Below, piece by piece: positions 7,704 to 16,397 of a DNA stretch of 64,000 nucleotides. Origin of the DNA: JBBDRJ01 sp963766295 (GTDB lineage: Bacteria > Actinomycetota > JAICYB01); NCBI GenBank assembly GCA_963766295.1, contig CAVXYW010000002.1:1860001-1924000 (forward strand), in the 5' to 3' direction. A model generated the notes under the pieces. That model did no database searches. It was not told where the DNA came from and worked only from the letters and a program-made list of their open reading frames with translations. The number at the start of each line of letters is the position of its first letter. The first letter of the stretch is position 1. The translations under genes and the position numbers were made by a program.

Positions 7704-9970
7704 CGGGTCAAACCTCGATGCTCAACCACGAGAGTGCGCGCCGGCTCATGGCCGAAGCCGTCGAAGGGAAGCTCGATCAAGGCCAGGAACGTGACCTCGC
7801 GATGCACCTGGTCGGCTGCGACGAGTGCAAACGTCTATACGAGGGCCTTCAGCACGCGCACCCGGCGCTGGCCTCGCTGGCACCCGGCTCCCCTCCGACC
7901 GCCGCCGTTGACGCCGCCGTGTTCCGGGCGTCGGCCATCCTGCGCGGGGAAGCAGATCCCGGACCGATGGGCCTTCCGCCGCAGGAGACGGGCCCGACGA
8001 CCTGGACGCTCGACACCGGACCCTTGCTTGGAGACGAAGCGGTTGAGTCTCCCGGGGCCACGCCACCGAAACTTCCCGAGCGTCTGCCGGACGAGGCGCC
8101 AACAGGAGCGGAATCGGCCGACGTTGTTGAGGCCGCTAAGCCGCGCGAAGAAAAGACGACACCGGCTACGTCCACACCGGCACCCATCCTTCCGATCGAC
8201 GAGAAGCCGGAGCCGCAGGCGCCCGCGGCGAAGTTGGAACCCACGGTTCCTCCTGCGGTTCCCCCTCCGGCGCGCAAACCCGACCTGCCCGAGTTGCCGG
8301 AGCTCCCGAAGATCGAAGCCGAGCCTCCCAAGCGGGACATACCGGCGACACCTCCGCCGATCGTCATCGAGGACAAACCGGCGGCGGTTCCTCCGCCTCC
8401 GGTGTCCGAGCCGATCTCCATCGACCTCGAGCCGCCGGTCCGCAAGCCGCCGGTACGCGTTGGGGGTGCGCCTTCGATAGAGGCCGGCGGCCGCAGTCGC
8501 AGTGAGATCGAAGAGTTGCTAGGCCAGAGCGAATACGAGATGCGTCGCAAGCGGCCGGTGTCGCCCGACGAAGTGGAGAAGGGTCGGGGCGGGGTCGGCG
8601 GCTGGCTCATCGCCATCGCGATAAGTGTGGCCCTGGCCGTTATCGCCGTCCTATTGGTGACGAGGGGATCACTACTTTTCGGCGGCGGCGGTGATGCACC
8701 CCCCGCCTCGGAGATCAAGTCAGGCATCTCGCAACAGTTCACGGACCTGAGGTCCTTGAAGACATCCTTCGACATCCAAAGGCTCAGCCTTTACCGCGTA
8801 CCGGGCCAGACGAACTCCTACACGTTCTCCAACGGCAAATATGTGGGACGCCTCGTCTACGACCGCGGTGAAGGGTACCGGCAGGAATTCACGCTGACGG
8901 CAACGGTGGAAGGACAAGAGAAGGAGATCTCCAAAGCCGAGATCGTCCAGCGAGGCGACGAAACGCGGAGCGTCGTTGGTTCGGCAAGTCCGCCTACCGT
9001 AAACGTCGAGAAGCGTCACCCGCTTGCGCCACCCGACGGCCAGCAGAAGCCTCAGATGGGCCTGCTCGAAGAGTCGGTCGGTTCCGTCGTCGGGCTTATA
9101 AGGACCGCGGAAAGCATCGAAGTCTTAGGGACGGAAAAGCGAAACGACCGCGACGTCTACAAGATCCAGTTTTCCGTTCAAGCAACGGATCTGACTCGGG
9201 CCGACCGTATCGAAGCCCTTCTCGACTCCCAATCACTCGTGCCCGTGGTCATCAAGCGGTCTATCTCACGCGAGAACGCACAAGTCCTCGGTCCCGAGCA
9301 AGCGGTAACTGACGAGGTGCTCAACACAGCCTTCGGGTCCAACGAGCGCATCACAACCGAGGTCGTCGAGCTGGACAACGTGATCCTCGACGACATCGTC
9401 CTGCCCGGAGACTTCGTCCTGGACACACCCGAAGGGACGAAGACCCAAGAGAGCGACTTCGGGTTTGCGCGTGTCAGCCGAACCGACGCCGCCGACCGAC
9501 TCGACTTCGACCCACTTTTCCCGCGCTCCCTGCCCAGCGGGTTCACCGAACAACAAGTCGCGATCTATACGGGTGACCCCAAGGGCTGGGGGCCGAACAA
9601 CGCTTATCCGAAGCCGACATCCGTCTTCAACGCGACTTACTTCGACGGCAAGACAACGATCGCGGTCTCCGAGCGCAAGGTGCCCACGTTCAACGCAACT
9701 TCGTCTGTGTTGCAACGCGCCGGGCTGCCCATAACCGTGAAGTCGGTCGAGCGTGACGAGAAGCGTTTTACCTACGGCTCGTCCCCCGAAGTCCCACCGC
9801 ACGTTTACGGGTTCCTGGGCGAGGTGTTCGTCGTCGTGAGCGGCTACGCGTCCGAGGACGAGCTGTTGGACTTCATCGCGCAACTTGGGCCGGCGACGGG
9901 CCAGGTGCCGGCGGTTCCTTCGCCGGGCGCTACTTCATCGCCCGGAGCGACGGCAACTCCCGCGCCTTAA
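7700..9970 (+). CDS. Transmembrane zinc-finger anti-sigma factor with LolA/RseB-like outer domain
   Basis: A 756-residue single-pass membrane protein. The cytoplasmic N-terminus has the zinc-binding anti-sigma motif His36-x3-Cys40-x2-Cys43. Residues about 100-290 are Pro/Glu-rich and disordered. One membrane helix lies at about 300-325 (WLIAIAISVALAVIAVLLV). The outer part resembles the LolA/RseB lipid-sensing fold (DIQRLSLYRV, YVGRLVYDRGEGYRQEF), and LFPRSLPSGFTEQQVAIY near 605 recalls the RseB C-terminal domain. The tail is Pro/Ser/Thr-rich. It is inferred to sense envelope lipids or lipoproteins and to hold the upstream sigma factor. Sensor and anchor are usually separate proteins (RseA and RseB), so the fusion is notable. 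Its stop shares TTAA with the convergent lemA. Confidence 0.8.
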   Translation: MTGQTSMLNHESARRLMAEAVEGKLDQGQERDLAMHLVGCDECKRLYEGLQHAHPALASLAPGSPPTAAVDAAVFRASAILRGEADPGPMGLPPQETGPTTWTLDTGPLLGDEAVESPGATPPKLPERLPDEAPTGAESADVVEAAKPREEKTTPATSTPAPILPIDEKPEPQAPAAKLEPTVPPAVPPPARKPDLPELPELPKIEAEPPKRDIPATPPPIVIEDKPAAVPPPPVSEPISIDLEPPVRKPPVRVGGAPSIEAGGRSRSEIEELLGQSEYEMRRKRPVSPDEVEKGRGGVGGWLIAIAISVALAVIAVLLVTRGSLLFGGGGDAPPASEIKSGISQQFTDLRSLKTSFDIQRLSLYRVPGQTNSYTFSNGKYVGRLVYDRGEGYRQEFTLTATVEGQEKEISKAEIVQRGDETRSVVGSASPPTVNVEKRHPLAPPDGQQKPQMGLLEESVGSVVGLIRTAESIEVLGTEKRNDRDVYKIQFSVQATDLTRADRIEALLDSQSLVPVVIKRSISRENAQVLGPEQAVTDEVLNTAFGSNERITTEVVELDNVILDDIVLPGDFVLDTPEGTKTQESDFGFARVSRTDAADRLDFDPLFPRSLPSGFTEQQVAIYTGDPKGWGPNNAYPKPTSVFNATYFDGKTTIAVSERKVPTFNATSSVLQRAGLPITVKSVERDEKRFTYGSSPEVPPHVYGFLGEVFVVVSGYASEDELLDFIAQLGPATGQVPAVPSPGATSSPGATATPAP

Positions 9971-10566
9971 GACGTCGGTTCTGAGTCTCCCGGTGCCTGG
10001 CGGCCGGGCATATCCCGGAAGTCGACATCGACAGGACCTCGCGACGCCTCTTCGATCTCGAGGTACGTGCGTGGTGCGAAGCCGAACGTGCCCGCGATCA
10101 GGTTGCCCGGGAACTGCTGGATCCCGTTGTTGTAGATGAGAACCGTGTCGTTGTAGATCTGCCGGGCCGTGGCGATCTGTCCTTCCGTCTGCTCGAGGGA
10201 TGCCTGAAGCTGCTGGAAGTTCTCGTTCGCGCGCAATTCAGGGTAGGCCTCGGCAACGGCGAACAACTGACGCAAAGCCGACGTGAGCATGTTCTCGGCC
10301 TGCGCCTGCTCCTCGACCGTACGCGCCTGGACACCGGCCGCACGCGCTTGAGTCACCCTCTCGAAGGTCTCACGCTCGTGTGATGCGTAGCCCTTCACCG
10401 ATTCGACGAGGTTGGGGATGAGGTCGTAACGGCGCTTCAGCTGAACGTCCACTTGTGCCCACGCGTTGTCCACTCGGTTCCGCGAGCGAACGAACCGGTT
10501 GTAAAGGGAAACGACAGCAAGCAACAGGACTACGACGACCGCACCGACGATATACGGGATCACCAC
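9967..10566 (-). CDS. lemA: LemA family protein
   Basis: A 199-residue LemA protein: N-terminal membrane helix (residues about 4-22), NRFVRSRNRVDNAWAQVDV, then a long helical bundle with RRYDLIPNLVESVKGYA and the conserved YNDTVLIYNNGIQQFPGN stretch. LemA proteins are membrane-anchored with a mostly extracytoplasmic or cytoplasmic coil domain; their role is unclear. Start is GTG after GGAGG, overlapping the end of the DUF2207 gene. LemA next to a Gly-rich-tailed DUF2207 protein is a known pairing. Here the pair sits at the end of the mce operon. Confidence 0.9.
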   Translation of the reverse strand: MVIPYIVGAVVVVLLLAVVSLYNRFVRSRNRVDNAWAQVDVQLKRRYDLIPNLVESVKGYASHERETFERVTQARAAGVQARTVEEQAQAENMLTSALRQLFAVAEAYPELRANENFQQLQASLEQTEGQIATARQIYNDTVLIYNNGIQQFPGNLIAGTFGFAPRTYLEIEEASRGPVDVDFRDMPGRQAPGDSEPTS

Positions 10567-12554
10567 GCACCTCCTCCGCCTCCGCCGCCTCCCCCGCCGC
10601 CGCCACCGGAAAAGCCGCCTCCGAAACCTGAGGACGACTTCGGTGCGCCGGCCGAGAGGGTCCGGCCGATGTCCGCAAACAAACTACCCAGGTGCCAGGA
10701 AGTGAGCCCGCTTCCCAGGCTCCCGTGGCTGTCGATCCAGTAGAGACTGCTGGAGTTCGCCAGCTCGGACGGCGCCACCATCTGCGCCGCTTGCAACACC
10801 TTGTCGGCTACACCGAGCACGACGGCATAAACAAGGAGCTTGTCCCACAGAGGCAGAGCCGCCGGCGGCGCCTCTTGCATCGCAGAGAAATCTTCGAGAT
10901 ATCGGCGCAGTCCGGCCCAGGATGCCGCCAGCTCTGCCCCTTTCTTCGATCGGCGGGTCAGCGCCTTGGGCATCACGAGGCCGAGGAACAAAAGGACAAC
11001 GGCGTTGACTATCCCCGGGACGCCCACGGACAAGCCATAAACCGGCACGGTCCCGGGCCTTCGTGCTTCGATCATCCCCATGATCAGACCGATCACCGCG
11101 ATACCGAAGAAGATCGCAATCGCGCCGCCCCAGATGAATCGTCCGCTCCGGTCGATCCACTTGCGACTCTTCACTTCGTCGGAGACGTAGCGCCGCCAGT
11201 CCTTGAACATCTCGTAGAAGGACTTCGCCCGCTGGCGGAGCTCTTCCCCGAACTTCGACACGACCTGTCCGGCGTCCGTGAGGAACCACTCGACGGATTC
11301 GTAGACCTTCTTCTCCCATCGGGGCAGATCGTCCGGAGACTTGTCCGTCTTCTTGATCCGAAGGTCGCTGATGATCTCGCTGCGCATCCCGAGCCACGTC
11401 TTTCGCTCGGTCGTCTCGTGTTGCGAATGGAAGTAGCCGCGTCGAACTAAGTCGAAGAACGTGGCGATGAACTCCGCCTGCGCCACCTCTCCCCCTTCGC
11501 GCATGAGTGCGCCTACCAGTGACGGCGAATCGTCGGTCGGAGGCTCGCGCACGTATTCGATCTCGCCCTGGAAAGGGCGAGGATCGCGACCGTACCTGCG
11601 TCCGAGGAATACGAAGACGCCGATGGCGGGAAGGATCACGAGAAGGAGCAGCAACGGGAGGATCCACCACCAGTTGCGTTTGAAGAACTCGAGGTTCGCC
11701 TGCTCTTCGGCGAATTCCTCGTCGACCCCGGCTTCCTCCGCGACGATGCGGTCGAAGGCGTCCTGTCCGAACTGCGAAGCGTCGACGAAACCTCCACCGG
11801 AGCCCGCGGGCGGCACCTCGATCCCGCCGCCGGTGTCACGCAAGACGCTCAGAGGGAAGAGCATGCGCAGCTCGACCCACTGATTCGCGGGGACTCCACT
11901 CGCCACCAAGTTGGCTCCGTCGAGCGAAGGATGGCGTTCGACCGATCCCTGCACCTCACGGGGATGGCCCCACACGCGCATCCGTTGGTCGTCCTGCGGC
12001 GGAGCCGCGTTGGGAAGCGTCACCTCGGCGGTAAGGGAGCCGAGTTCGGTCGTCCACTGGTCGCCCCAAACGCGCAGGTTCAGCTCGGCGGTATCGCGGT
12101 AAAGCTTCACCAGACCGACCATCCGATAGCTGACATCGAACGTGCGCTGTTCGCTGGACGCGTTGTAGCGCCAGACGATCCGCGTTCCGTCTTCGTATCC
12201 ACCGACGGCGTAAGTGTTGGCCGGACCCGGCTCACCAAGCGTCGTCGTGCCGCCAGGCGAATACTCGGAGCCTTCCTCGCGCACGCGGACAGAGTCGGCA
12301 ACCACCCGTTCGTTGAAGCGGCTCGGTATGTCCCGCCAGGCTCCCTCGAATGTTCCGTCGTAGTCGAACGTTATGTGTTCGGTGATGTCGACTGAACCAT
12401 CGGCGCGGACGGCGATGTCCAGATGCGCCCGAGGAAGCGTGTAGCTCTTGGCTTGGGCAGCGGGAACGGCGAGACCGCCCAGGGTGATGAGAGCGAATAG
12501 GAGTAGGCCGGAAGCGACGAAGCGACGGAACTTGCGAAAGGTTCGCTTACTCAG
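10560..12554 (-). CDS. DUF2207 membrane protein with poly-Gly tail
   Basis: About 664 residues. The first ATG/GTG/TTG in frame is GTG at 12305, but the coding frame clearly continues upstream through a DUF2207 N-terminus (LDIAVRADGSVDITEHI) and a textbook signal peptide (basic FRKFRRF, hydrophobic core, AQA cleavage). The frame is closed by TAG at about 12581, and the only NTG codon before the signal peptide is CTG at 12554, used here as start. The outer DUF2207 domain is followed by membrane helices at about 288-312, 471-493 and 506-526, and by a tail of 13 consecutive glycines near the C-terminus. It overlaps the genes on both sides by 7-8 bases. Function is unknown. Confidence 0.8.
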   Translation of the reverse strand: MSKRTFRKFRRFVASGLLLFALITLGGLAVPAAQAKSYTLPRAHLDIAVRADGSVDITEHITFDYDGTFEGAWRDIPSRFNERVVADSVRVREEGSEYSPGGTTTLGEPGPANTYAVGGYEDGTRIVWRYNASSEQRTFDVSYRMVGLVKLYRDTAELNLRVWGDQWTTELGSLTAEVTLPNAAPPQDDQRMRVWGHPREVQGSVERHPSLDGANLVASGVPANQWVELRMLFPLSVLRDTGGGIEVPPAGSGGGFVDASQFGQDAFDRIVAEEAGVDEEFAEEQANLEFFKRNWWWILPLLLLLVILPAIGVFVFLGRRYGRDPRPFQGEIEYVREPPTDDSPSLVGALMREGGEVAQAEFIATFFDLVRRGYFHSQHETTERKTWLGMRSEIISDLRIKKTDKSPDDLPRWEKKVYESVEWFLTDAGQVVSKFGEELRQRAKSFYEMFKDWRRYVSDEVKSRKWIDRSGRFIWGGAIAIFFGIAVIGLIMGMIEARRPGTVPVYGLSVGVPGIVNAVVLLFLGLVMPKALTRRSKKGAELAASWAGLRRYLEDFSAMQEAPPAALPLWDKLLVYAVVLGVADKVLQAAQMVAPSELANSSSLYWIDSHGSLGSGLTSWHLGSLFADIGRTLSAGAPKSSSGFGGGFSGGGGGGGGGGGGGAW

Positions 12555-13473
12555 ACGTTGGGAACCCTACTTTGTCTACCTTCCACGACCCCGAGACCTT
12601 CAGGAGTGCCAGCTGGAGCACCTGCGTTCTCGTCCGCTCATCGCGATCCCTGTTTCCCGAGGTCTGCCTGGTCACGATGACGGCTGTGGCCGTGTCGCCC
12701 GACTGCGCGGTGACCGCGGGGGCAAGCACCTCGCCGGAGGAATGCGACTGATTCCTCTCTATCTGGTCCTTGAACTCTTCGAATGAACCTCCAGGCAGCG
12801 CCAATTGCTCTTGGGAGGCGAACTGTTGAGTGGTGTCGCGAAGAGTTCTCTCTGAGAAATCGTCGATCTCTTCGTAGTTGAAGGTGATCAAGTTCTCCGT
12901 GAACCTCGAGGACACTTCTTTGATCTCGTTCTCTGTCCCGCTCTGGTTTGCCCGATTGATGGCCGGAGTCTTGACCGGAGAAGCTCCGGGGGCGAAGGCC
13001 ATCAACGCAAAGATGATCGTCGTGATGCCCAAGATCACGCTCGTGATCGTGAGGAACCGGATCCGGCCGGCATCGGCCGCTGAAGTTCCGGATGTCGCCG
13101 GACGGGTAGGCGGCGGCGGAGTCGAGGGAGCAGGACGCGGGGCTGGCGCCTTCGGTGGAGAAGGTGGTGGTGCGAGAGGAGGCGGCGGAGGTGGAGGCGT
13201 TGTTGCGGAGGTCGATGATGGCGGCGTCGGTGGAGGGCTGGAAGGAGGCGGAGGGGGCGGCGGTGGAGCTGGAGCGGCGGGTTGTGAGGGAGCGGACGGA
13301 GTGGCTAGAGGAGTCGTTGGCGTCGAGCCGCTTGTAGAGGTACCGCCTCCCGTCCCGGTGCCTGACTGCCGAGCGGCATCGGTGAGGGGCTGGGCGCAGT
13401 TGGCGCACCAGCGAGCGTCCACGCGGTTGGCCGTCCCGCACTGCGGACAACGAACCGGACGGTCCTCAGTCAT
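12547..13473 (-). CDS. Zinc-ribbon, proline-rich Mce-associated-type membrane protein
   Basis: A 308-residue protein with four parts. An N-terminal double CxxC zinc ribbon (CPQCGTANRVDARWCANC, residues 9-26) is followed by a low-complexity Pro/Ser/Thr region at about 45-140, one membrane helix (ITSVILGITTIIFALMAF) and an outer domain matching Mce-associated proteins (FNYEEIDDFSERTLRDTT, ending LLKVSGSWKVDKVGF). The last domain resembles the neighbouring Mas protein at 13557-14279. AGAGGAG precedes the ATG. The zinc ribbon faces the cytoplasm, so the protein could link the Mce complex to a cytoplasmic partner; that is inference. Confidence 0.75.
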   Translation of the reverse strand: MTEDRPVRCPQCGTANRVDARWCANCAQPLTDAARQSGTGTGGGTSTSGSTPTTPLATPSAPSQPAAPAPPPPPPPPSSPPPTPPSSTSATTPPPPPPPLAPPPSPPKAPAPRPAPSTPPPPTRPATSGTSAADAGRIRFLTITSVILGITTIIFALMAFAPGASPVKTPAINRANQSGTENEIKEVSSRFTENLITFNYEEIDDFSERTLRDTTQQFASQEQLALPGGSFEEFKDQIERNQSHSSGEVLAPAVTAQSGDTATAVIVTRQTSGNRDRDERTRTQVLQLALLKVSGSWKVDKVGFPTSE

Positions 13474-13528
13474 GGGTCTCCTCTACGGCGTTGGGTCACT
13501 TCAGAACCAGGCGAGGCTACCAGAGCAT

Positions 13529-13543
13529 TACCCGATCGGGGTA
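13529..13543. repeat. Short palindrome between the two Mas genes
   Basis: TACCC and GGGTA arms flank GATCG in the 83-base gap between the two Mce-associated genes, the longest gap inside the mce operon. It could be a weak operator or an mRNA hairpin limiting expression of the downstream genes. No T-tract follows, so it is not a standard terminator. Confidence 0.3.
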
Positions 13544-13556
13544 TCAACAACACCGC

Positions 13557-14279
13557 TCACAGGCCGGCCAAAGTCGGGTCCTTCACATCGTCGACTTTCC
13601 ACCCGCCCGAGGTGCTGACCAAGGTCAGCTCGAGGAACTGGAACTGTGTCCGGGGGTCGGGCTGCGACTTGTTCTCTATGGTCCGTCTGAGGAAAACGAG
13701 CGCGGTGGACGAGTCATCTGATCGCGACGTCACCGAGACGCCCTGAACCTCACCTTTGGACACTGCCTCCGCGTCCACGACGTTGCCACTCACAGCGGAG
13801 ACGCCTTCGAACTCCCTCTCGAACGTGCCGGTTGCGTCCTGCGCGATGCGCCGGAGGTCCTCCTCGAGCGATCGGTAGTCGAAGGTCAGTAGGTTCTTGG
13901 CGAAACGCGAGGCGACGGCCTTGATGTCCTGCTCGGTTTCGGCGTTGGACGCGTTCTTGGCCGCACCGAGCTTCACGGGCATGATCCCGGGCAGAAAAAG
14001 CATCAAGGCCAGAAGCACCACGAGGACGCCGAGGACGACGGTGATGAGCCCAGTCCTTCCCATACCTTCCGGCAACTTGAAGCGCTCGGTGAATGGCGTC
14101 TTGGTCCGAGCTTCCTCGTCAGGCTTGGTGTCGGGCGGGGGCGTTGCTGCAGCGGCGGACTCTACGGTGGCTTCTCTGCTCGCCCCTGAGGCAGCCTCCG
14201 GGATCGGAACAGGCGTGTTCGGAGCTTCCGTCCCGGTTCCGGCGTCCTGGGTGGCTTCTTCGTTGGTTTTGTCGGTCAA
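13557..14279 (-). CDS. Mce-associated membrane protein (Mas)
   Basis: A 240-residue protein with an acidic Pro/Ala-rich cytoplasmic N-terminus, a membrane helix (LITVVLGVLVVLLALMLFL, about residues 78-97) and an outer NTF2-like domain typical of Mce-associated proteins (LLTFDYRSLEEDLRRIAQ, ending STSGGWKVDDV). In mycobacteria such proteins stabilise Mce complexes. I place the start at TTG 14279, ten bases after the mceF stop with GAGGAAGA in between; the frame stays open to 14363 but that would run deep into mceF. Confidence 0.82.
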   Translation of the reverse strand: MTDKTNEEATQDAGTGTEAPNTPVPIPEAASGASREATVESAAAATPPPDTKPDEEARTKTPFTERFKLPEGMGRTGLITVVLGVLVVLLALMLFLPGIMPVKLGAAKNASNAETEQDIKAVASRFAKNLLTFDYRSLEEDLRRIAQDATGTFEREFEGVSAVSGNVVDAEAVSKGEVQGVSVTSRSDDSSTALVFLRRTIENKSQPDPRTQFQFLELTLVSTSGGWKVDDVKDPTLAGL

Positions 14280-14289
14280 CTCTTCCTCG

Positions 14290-15402
14290 TCAGCAATCGA
14301 AGTCGAGGATCGGATGGTAAGCGGCATTGCCCGTGGCTTGTGCGTTTCTGCGAGGGGTCCCATAGCTGCAGGGCGGACTTCCTAGCTCGCCGAGGATCTG
14401 GCCGAACCGGAACCTGTTCGTCCCGGGGTCGTATGCCTCGACCAGCGTGTCGAGCAGCAGCGGGAGCCAATCCAGCGTGTCCTCGACGGACTGCAAGTGG
14501 TCTTCTGAGATGCGCGTGATCTCCGCGAGGTTGGCGATAGTCGTGTCGAGCTGGGCCTTGCGAGCGGCGATCAGACTCCCGACATCGGGTACGAATTCGG
14601 CACCCGAGGTAAGCAATCTGGACAGCCCCTCGGAGCCGCGACCGAGAGCGCCGGCGACATCCCCGAGTCCCTTGATTCCGCTGACGAACTCGGACGCCGT
14701 CGCGTCGAACGCGGTTCCCACCGCGTCACCGGAAACGGCCAGGCTGTTCAGCTCACCCGTTCTCGAAGCGAGTGTTTCGGTCAGCGGGTCGACGGCGGCC
14801 AGGGCACGACGCAGATCGTCGCCTCGGCCACCCAGTCCCTCGCCGAGAACGTCGACGAGGTTGCCGATGGACTCCGGCGGCACACCCGACAGAACGTTGT
14901 CGAGCAGTCGCAACAGGTCTTCCTGCTGAACGGGGAGCTGCGTATCTTTCTTGGCGATCTTGTCACCGTGGGCGAAGAACGGCGCGGTTCTCTTCGACGG
15001 CAGAAGATCGACGAACTGCTCGCCGACAGCGCTCTTGAACATCACACGTGCCTGCGTTCCGTCCTTGGGTATCTCGTCGTATCGACTCTCGATGACGAGA
15101 AGCATCTCGACGCCCTCGCGAACGACCCGAAGGTTGCCCACCCTCCCGACGGTTACTCCGCGGTAGGTGACCTCCTGTCCGGTGAAAACACTTCCGGACT
15201 CCTCGAAGGTAGCCACGATCTCGTACCGGTCCTGCACCCGGAACACGGAAACGACAAGGACGTAGATGAGGAAGATCGAAATGAGCATGAACAGCACCAC
15301 GTTGATGAGCACGCGGCCCTCATGGGTCATCCAGCGGAGGTAGCCCCGGATGTTGTTCGCGACGCGTTCCCAGAAGCCGGCTCGCGTGTACTCGGGGATC
15401 AC
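14290..15402 (-). CDS. mceF: MCE family protein, MceF position
   Basis: A 370-residue Mce protein: a cytoplasmic stretch, membrane helix (VLINVVLFMLISIFLIYVLV, residues about 31-50), then the MCE/MlaD domain (TFEESGSVFTGQEVTYRGV, VGRVGNLRVV, SAVGEQFVDLLP), then a long helical region that forms the needle-like tunnel. Mce proteins form hexameric tubes that ferry lipids through the envelope. It is the sixth mce gene, overlaps mceE by four bases, and is followed by Mas genes. Its C-terminus contains Cys residues (PPCSYG and terminal DFDC). Confidence 0.88.
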   Translation of the reverse strand: MIPEYTRAGFWERVANNIRGYLRWMTHEGRVLINVVLFMLISIFLIYVLVVSVFRVQDRYEIVATFEESGSVFTGQEVTYRGVTVGRVGNLRVVREGVEMLLVIESRYDEIPKDGTQARVMFKSAVGEQFVDLLPSKRTAPFFAHGDKIAKKDTQLPVQQEDLLRLLDNVLSGVPPESIGNLVDVLGEGLGGRGDDLRRALAAVDPLTETLASRTGELNSLAVSGDAVGTAFDATASEFVSGIKGLGDVAGALGRGSEGLSRLLTSGAEFVPDVGSLIAARKAQLDTTIANLAEITRISEDHLQSVEDTLDWLPLLLDTLVEAYDPGTNRFRFGQILGELGSPPCSYGTPRRNAQATGNAAYHPILDFDC

Positions 15403-16397
15403 TTCGACGCTCCCTTGGTGGCATCCATGAAGATCGCGGCAACGCTCGACGAGTTGGAGCCGCCGAGGTCGACCGGCACCGCCTGCAGCAAAACGTCGAG
15501 CTGGACGTAATCACCCGGCGCAGCCCGCGCGAACAGCCGCGTGAAGTCCGGGAGCTTGCCGACGGCATCTCCAAGCGTGTCGCGAACCGCGAACAGCTCG
15601 GGGATGACCTTGCGCAGAGCCTTCACCTGCGCGTCGATATCTCCCTTGTGCACCCGAGTCAGGTCGCCGAGCGGCTGGCCCAGACGGTCGAGCTGAACCA
15701 CAAGGTCGTCGAGTTCGGTTTTCTGCTGCGCCACGATCCGCAGCGCGTCGTCGCTCACGCTTAGTGCGCGATCGAGGACGTCCGTACGGGCGCCCAGGGT
15801 CTTCGACGCCGAAGCGAGATCGTCCACCGCCGATGCGATCGATTCTCGCTGGGAGTGCAAAGAGTTGACGAGTTTCGCGGTTTGGTCGAACACCCGGCCA
15901 ACGTTCTCCTCCTGGCCTTCCAGGATCATCGCTCCGGCCGATGTGAGCTTGGCCAGGTTTTCCAGCGCCCCTGTGGCGAGGATCGCTCCGAGCTGAGAGA
16001 AGAGGTCCTCGAGCTCGGGCGCTTTGTCGTTCTGCGAGGCCGGCAACACCTCACCTTCTCGAAGTGCTCTTCCGGCTTCGGGTGACGTGACGAGGTCGAC
16101 GAACTTCTCACCGAGCAGAGAGGTCGACCGGACGACTGCCTTGGTGTCTGCGGTAACCCGGGTATCCGGGTCGATGCGCATCGTCACGCGCGCCACCCAG
16201 TCGGCTCCTCGTTGGACCAGCTCGATCTTGCGAACCGTGCCAACGACTCCGTCCGACTGCTGAACGTTGGACCGGCCGACGAGGTCGCCGACGTTCGCGA
16301 ACTCAGCAACGAGTTCGCGCGAGCCTCCCGCGCAGCCGCCGGCCAAAACGCCAACAGCGAGAAGGACGGTGACCAAGCAAGCGAGCCGGCGCCTCAT
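15399..16397 (-). CDS. mceE: MCE family lipoprotein, MceE position (LprN-like)
   Basis: A 332-residue Mce protein that begins with a lipoprotein signal peptide: MRRRL, a hydrophobic core, and lipobox LAGGC with Cys22 as lipidation site. The MCE domain follows (EFANVGDLVGRSNVQQSDG, STSLLGEKFVDLVTS). In mycobacteria the fifth Mce protein of each operon is the lipoprotein, and the same holds here. ATG 16397 overlaps the mceD stop as ATGA; the frame is open to 16427 but the lipoprotein start is clear. Confidence 0.9.
   Translation of the reverse strand: MRRRLACLVTVLLAVGVLAGGCAGGSRELVAEFANVGDLVGRSNVQQSDGVVGTVRKIELVQRGADWVARVTMRIDPDTRVTADTKAVVRSTSLLGEKFVDLVTSPEAGRALREGEVLPASQNDKAPELEDLFSQLGAILATGALENLAKLTSAGAMILEGQEENVGRVFDQTAKLVNSLHSQRESIASAVDDLASASKTLGARTDVLDRALSVSDDALRIVAQQKTELDDLVVQLDRLGQPLGDLTRVHKGDIDAQVKALRKVIPELFAVRDTLGDAVGKLPDFTRLFARAAPGDYVQLDVLLQAVPVDLGGSNSSSVAAIFMDATKGASK

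Noticed and set aside
10684..11670. Minus-strand frame of 328 codons inside the DUF2207 gene
   Set aside because: Alternative frame of a gene with clear membrane helices; its composition is dominated by Arg/Asp/Gly.
12878..13618. Plus-strand frame of 246 codons with a long Gly/Val-rich stretch
   Set aside because: It is the mirror of the proline linker of the zinc-ribbon Mas gene; no start signal or domain.
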